Shown piece after piece: positions 5,956 through 7,843 of a DNA stretch of 7,843 bases. Below the pieces are notes generated by a model. It made no database searches. It had not been told where the DNA came from and saw nothing but the letters and a program-made list of their open reading frames with translations. Source of the DNA: Aquificota bacterium. Lineage in GTDB: Bacteria; Thermosulfidibacterota; Thermosulfidibacteria; Thermosulfidibacterales; Thermosulfidibacteraceae. Numbering within the stretch: position 1 is the first letter of the stretch; every line of letters begins with the position of its first letter. The translations under genes were made by a program, and so were the position numbers. The stretch spans positions 1-7,843 of the forward strand of contig WGAU01000054.1 in the NCBI GenBank assembly GCA_015494645.1. Direction: 5' to 3'.

Positions 5956-7689
5956 TTAAGGGATGAGCTGTAGCTCGCAGAGTCTTTTATAGTATCCTCC
6001 TTTCTTCACTAATTCTTCGTGGGTTCCCTCTTCCACTATTCTTCCTTTGTCCATAACGCAGATCCTGTCTGCCTCTACCACGGTGGCCAATCTGTGGGCT
6101 ATTATGAGGGTGGTTTTTCCTTTCATGAGGTTGTACAGCGCATCCTTTACGAGCTGTTCGCTTTCCGCATCAAGGGCAGAGGTTGCTTCGTCCAGTACCA
6201 AAATGGGGGCGTTTTTAAGAAAGGCTCTGGCTATGGCTATTCTCTGTCTCTGTCCCCCCGATAGCCTTACTCCTTTGTCTCCCACTACTGTGTCGTAACC
6301 GTCGGGAAGTGAGACAATGAAATCGTGAGCATGGGCCATCTTGGCTGCCTTTATCACCTCTTCGTAAGATGCCTCGGGTTTTCCATAAAGGATGTTGTTG
6401 TAGATGGTGTCGTTAAATAGTATGACGTCTTGGGTAACCATGCTTATAAGACTTCTAAGAGCCGATATCTTGATCTTTCTTATATCAATGCCGTCCATCA
6501 ATATGCATCCTTTTGTGGGATCGTATAACCTTGGTAAAAGGTCCACCAGTGTGGTTTTTCCTGAACCGCTTGGCCCAACTATGGCCAAGATTTCACCTTT
6601 TTTCACAGTGAGATTTACATCTTTCAAGGTCCATTCGTCTTCTTCGGCGTCGGGATATCTGAACCACACGTTCTGATACTTTATATCCTTCTCAAAGTGC
6701 CTTTTTTCCACTGCGTAGGGATGGTCTTTTATGTCCGGTTCAGTGTCGAGGAACTGGTATATCCTTTCTGCAGCGGCTATGGCTGAGTTAAGATCTGCAT
6801 TTACCTTGGAAATTTTTGTTACAGGCTCGTACATCATCATGAGAGCGGCAATGAAGGAGAAACAATCTCCGGGGGATAGAATCCCGTCAATCACCCTCTT
6901 GCCGGCAATGAACACGATGATAGCCGCCGCAATGGAACCTAAAAATTCCACAAGGGGAGCGTTTAATTCTTTTACCGTTACTCCCTTCATATTGATTTTC
7001 AAAAGCTTCTTCATCTCTCTGGCGAAACGTTCAATTTCCTGCTTTTCTGCGTTGAAGGCTTTGATCACCTTGGCTCCTGAAAAGCCTTCTATAAGGACTC
7101 CGGATATGGTGGCCATTTTTTTCTGCTGTCTTTTGGAGATTTTTTTCATCTTTTTGCCTACATAGTATATGACGCCGCCCATGGCTGGGAACACAACAAT
7201 GGAGAAGGAAGCTAACTGCCAGTCCCTTTTAAAAAGCACGACCAGTAGGGCTATCAGCGTCATTATCTGTCTAATAAAGTTTCTAATAAGGGAAACATTA
7301 GCTTTGCTGATAACCCCCACGTCGTTTATGATTCTTGAAACGAGCTCGCCTGTTTGCCTGTTTTTCAAGAAGCCGTAGCTCATGTTTTGTAGATGCTTGT
7401 AAAGGTCTATTCTTATGTTCATTATCATCAGCTCGCTGACGTATTTCATGATGTAGTTTTGCAGGAAGCGGGCCACGCCCTTAACAAAGTAAAGTCCCAC
7501 CACAACGACAGGTAGTATCCCGAGGAGCTGACGGTTCTTTTCAATAAAGATCTTGTCCATTAGGGGTTTTACCAGCCATGCGGTGGCTCCGTGTACACCG
7601 GCGACCACAGCAGCGCATACAAGTGCTATGGCTACTAAGGTCCAGTGGGGAAGGAGGTATTCTCTAAGCAGTCTTAAGTAGAGTTTCAT
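5956..7689 (-). CDS. msbA: Lipid A export ABC transporter, ATP-binding and permease protein (MsbA)
   Basis: Half-transporter of 577 residues (E. coli MsbA 582) that should dimerise and flip lipid A or lipid A-core across the inner membrane using ATP. The membrane domain covers about 1-310 with six helices, and carries the exporter motif GELVSRIINDV at 114-124. The nucleotide-binding domain covers about 336-577: A-loop Tyr345, Walker A GPSGSGKT at 372-379, Q-loop Gln420, signature LSGGQ at 476-480, Walker B ILVLDE at 496-501 with catalytic Glu501, and H-loop His532. All look intact. Start ATG 7689-7687 has GGAG 7 nt upstream. The gene overlaps the end of lpxB by 26 bp and is followed by the acyltransferase, which makes lipid A the probable substrate. 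By sequence alone a multidrug or other lipid exporter of the same family would look much alike. Confidence 0.93.
   Translation of the reverse strand: MKLYLRLLREYLLPHWTLVAIALVCAAVVAGVHGATAWLVKPLMDKIFIEKNRQLLGILPVVVVGLYFVKGVARFLQNYIMKYVSELMIMNIRIDLYKHLQNMSYGFLKNRQTGELVSRIINDVGVISKANVSLIRNFIRQIMTLIALLVVLFKRDWQLASFSIVVFPAMGGVIYYVGKKMKKISKRQQKKMATISGVLIEGFSGAKVIKAFNAEKQEIERFAREMKKLLKINMKGVTVKELNAPLVEFLGSIAAAIIVFIAGKRVIDGILSPGDCFSFIAALMMMYEPVTKISKVNADLNSAIAAAERIYQFLDTEPDIKDHPYAVEKRHFEKDIKYQNVWFRYPDAEEDEWTLKDVNLTVKKGEILAIVGPSGSGKTTLVDLLPRLYDPTKGCILMDGIDIRKIKISALRSLISMVTQDVILFNDTIYNNILYGKPEASYEEVIKAAKMAHAHDFIVSLPDGYDTVVGDKGVRLSGGQRQRIAIARAFLKNAPILVLDEATSALDAESEQLVKDALYNLMKGKTTLIIAHRLATVVEADRICVMDKGRIVEEGTHEELVKKGGYYKRLCELQLIP
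5996..6001 (-). promoter_or_regulatory. Perfect Shine-Dalgarno without a standard start codon
   Basis: Read on the - strand, AGGAGG (6001-5996) lies near the 3' end of msbA and is followed after 5 nt by ATA (5990-5988), which is in frame with the acyltransferase. Stop codons TAG and TGA in that frame lie just upstream (6011-6006). The SD could start the acyltransferase at a rare ATA codon, or simply reflect the MsbA codons for Lys-Gly-Gly. Confidence 0.4.
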
Positions 7690-7843
7690 GAAAGAGCTCC
7701 GCAGCCCTTCTGTAAGGGTCTTCCCCTTTTAACATTTTCTGAAGTTGGGATGTGGCTTTGAGGATGTTTTCCCGAACGTGTGTGTTTTTAAGTAGGATTT
7801 TGGTTTTTTCCAGTACTTTTTCAGGAGTGCAATTATCCTGAAG
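7664..7843 (-). CDS. lpxB: Lipid-A-disaccharide synthase, 3' end only
   Basis: The last 59 codons and TAG stop (7666-7664) of a gene that begins beyond the right edge. The peptide opens with LQDNCTPEKV, which matches the conserved LLQD-x-CTPE box near the C-terminus of LpxB, and continues as charged helices ending KGEDPYRRAAELFHETLLKTA, typical of the final helix of the family. LpxB is a GT19 glycosyltransferase that joins UDP-2,3-diacylglucosamine and lipid X to form the tetra-acylated-type disaccharide of lipid A at the membrane surface. The catalytic part is not visible. The identification rests on the CTPE box and on the following msbA, a common lipid A gene order. The stop lies 26 bp inside msbA, so translation of the two is probably coupled. 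Confidence 0.88.
   Translation of the reverse strand, partial: LQDNCTPEKVLEKTKILLKNTHVRENILKATSQLQKMLKGEDPYRRAAELFHETLLKTA

Noticed and set aside
6731..7165. Open frame of 144 codons on the + strand opposite msbA
   Set aside because: It looks mildly hydrophobic only because it mirrors the msbA membrane domain. No recognisable motif and no partner gene.
1..7843. Search for tRNA, rRNA, CRISPR repeats, insertion sequences and defence genes
   Set aside because: Conserved coding sequence fills nearly the whole window. I saw no direct-repeat arrays, transposase motifs or structured RNA gene by eye.

Overview
The window is two gene blocks that meet tail to tail. It looks like chromosomal core metabolism of a Gram-negative bacterium with lipid A. 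I see no mobile element, CRISPR array, RNA gene or defence locus. Frequent ATA isoleucine and AGG/AGA arginine codons, compact spacing and strong Shine-Dalgarno (SD) sites fit a thermophilic lineage such as Aquificota, Thermodesulfobacteriota or Thermosulfidibacterota. That placement is an inference and the genus is not resolved.

Left block, + strand (1-5322): the membrane-arm end of a complex I (NADH:quinone oxidoreductase type) operon in the canonical order nuoJ (3' end only), nuoK, nuoL, nuoM, nuoN. Gaps are only 11, 11, 14 and 11 nt once starts are chosen by SD sites. All proton-channel residues that I could locate by comparison with E. coli are present: Glu and Lys in the three antiporter-like subunits, and two membrane glutamates in NuoK. 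The arm therefore looks functional. The quinone-site and peripheral-arm genes would lie to the left, outside the window, so the electron donor cannot be judged.

Right block, - strand (7843-5319): lpxB (3' end only), msbA, then a DUF374-family acyltransferase. This is a lipid A block: LpxB makes the disaccharide precursor, the acyltransferase probably adds a late acyl chain, and MsbA flips the lipid across the inner membrane. The genes overlap or nearly touch, so they are probably one operon.

The main oddities are at the junctions. The last codons of nuoN and of the acyltransferase share 4 bp (TTAG), leaving no room for a terminator between the operons. A hairpin followed by a T-tract lies about 285 bp past nuoN, antisense inside the acyltransferase. 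The acyltransferase has no ATG or GTG start at the expected place, but a perfect SD lies in front of an in-frame ATA codon. I found no convincing novel system here.
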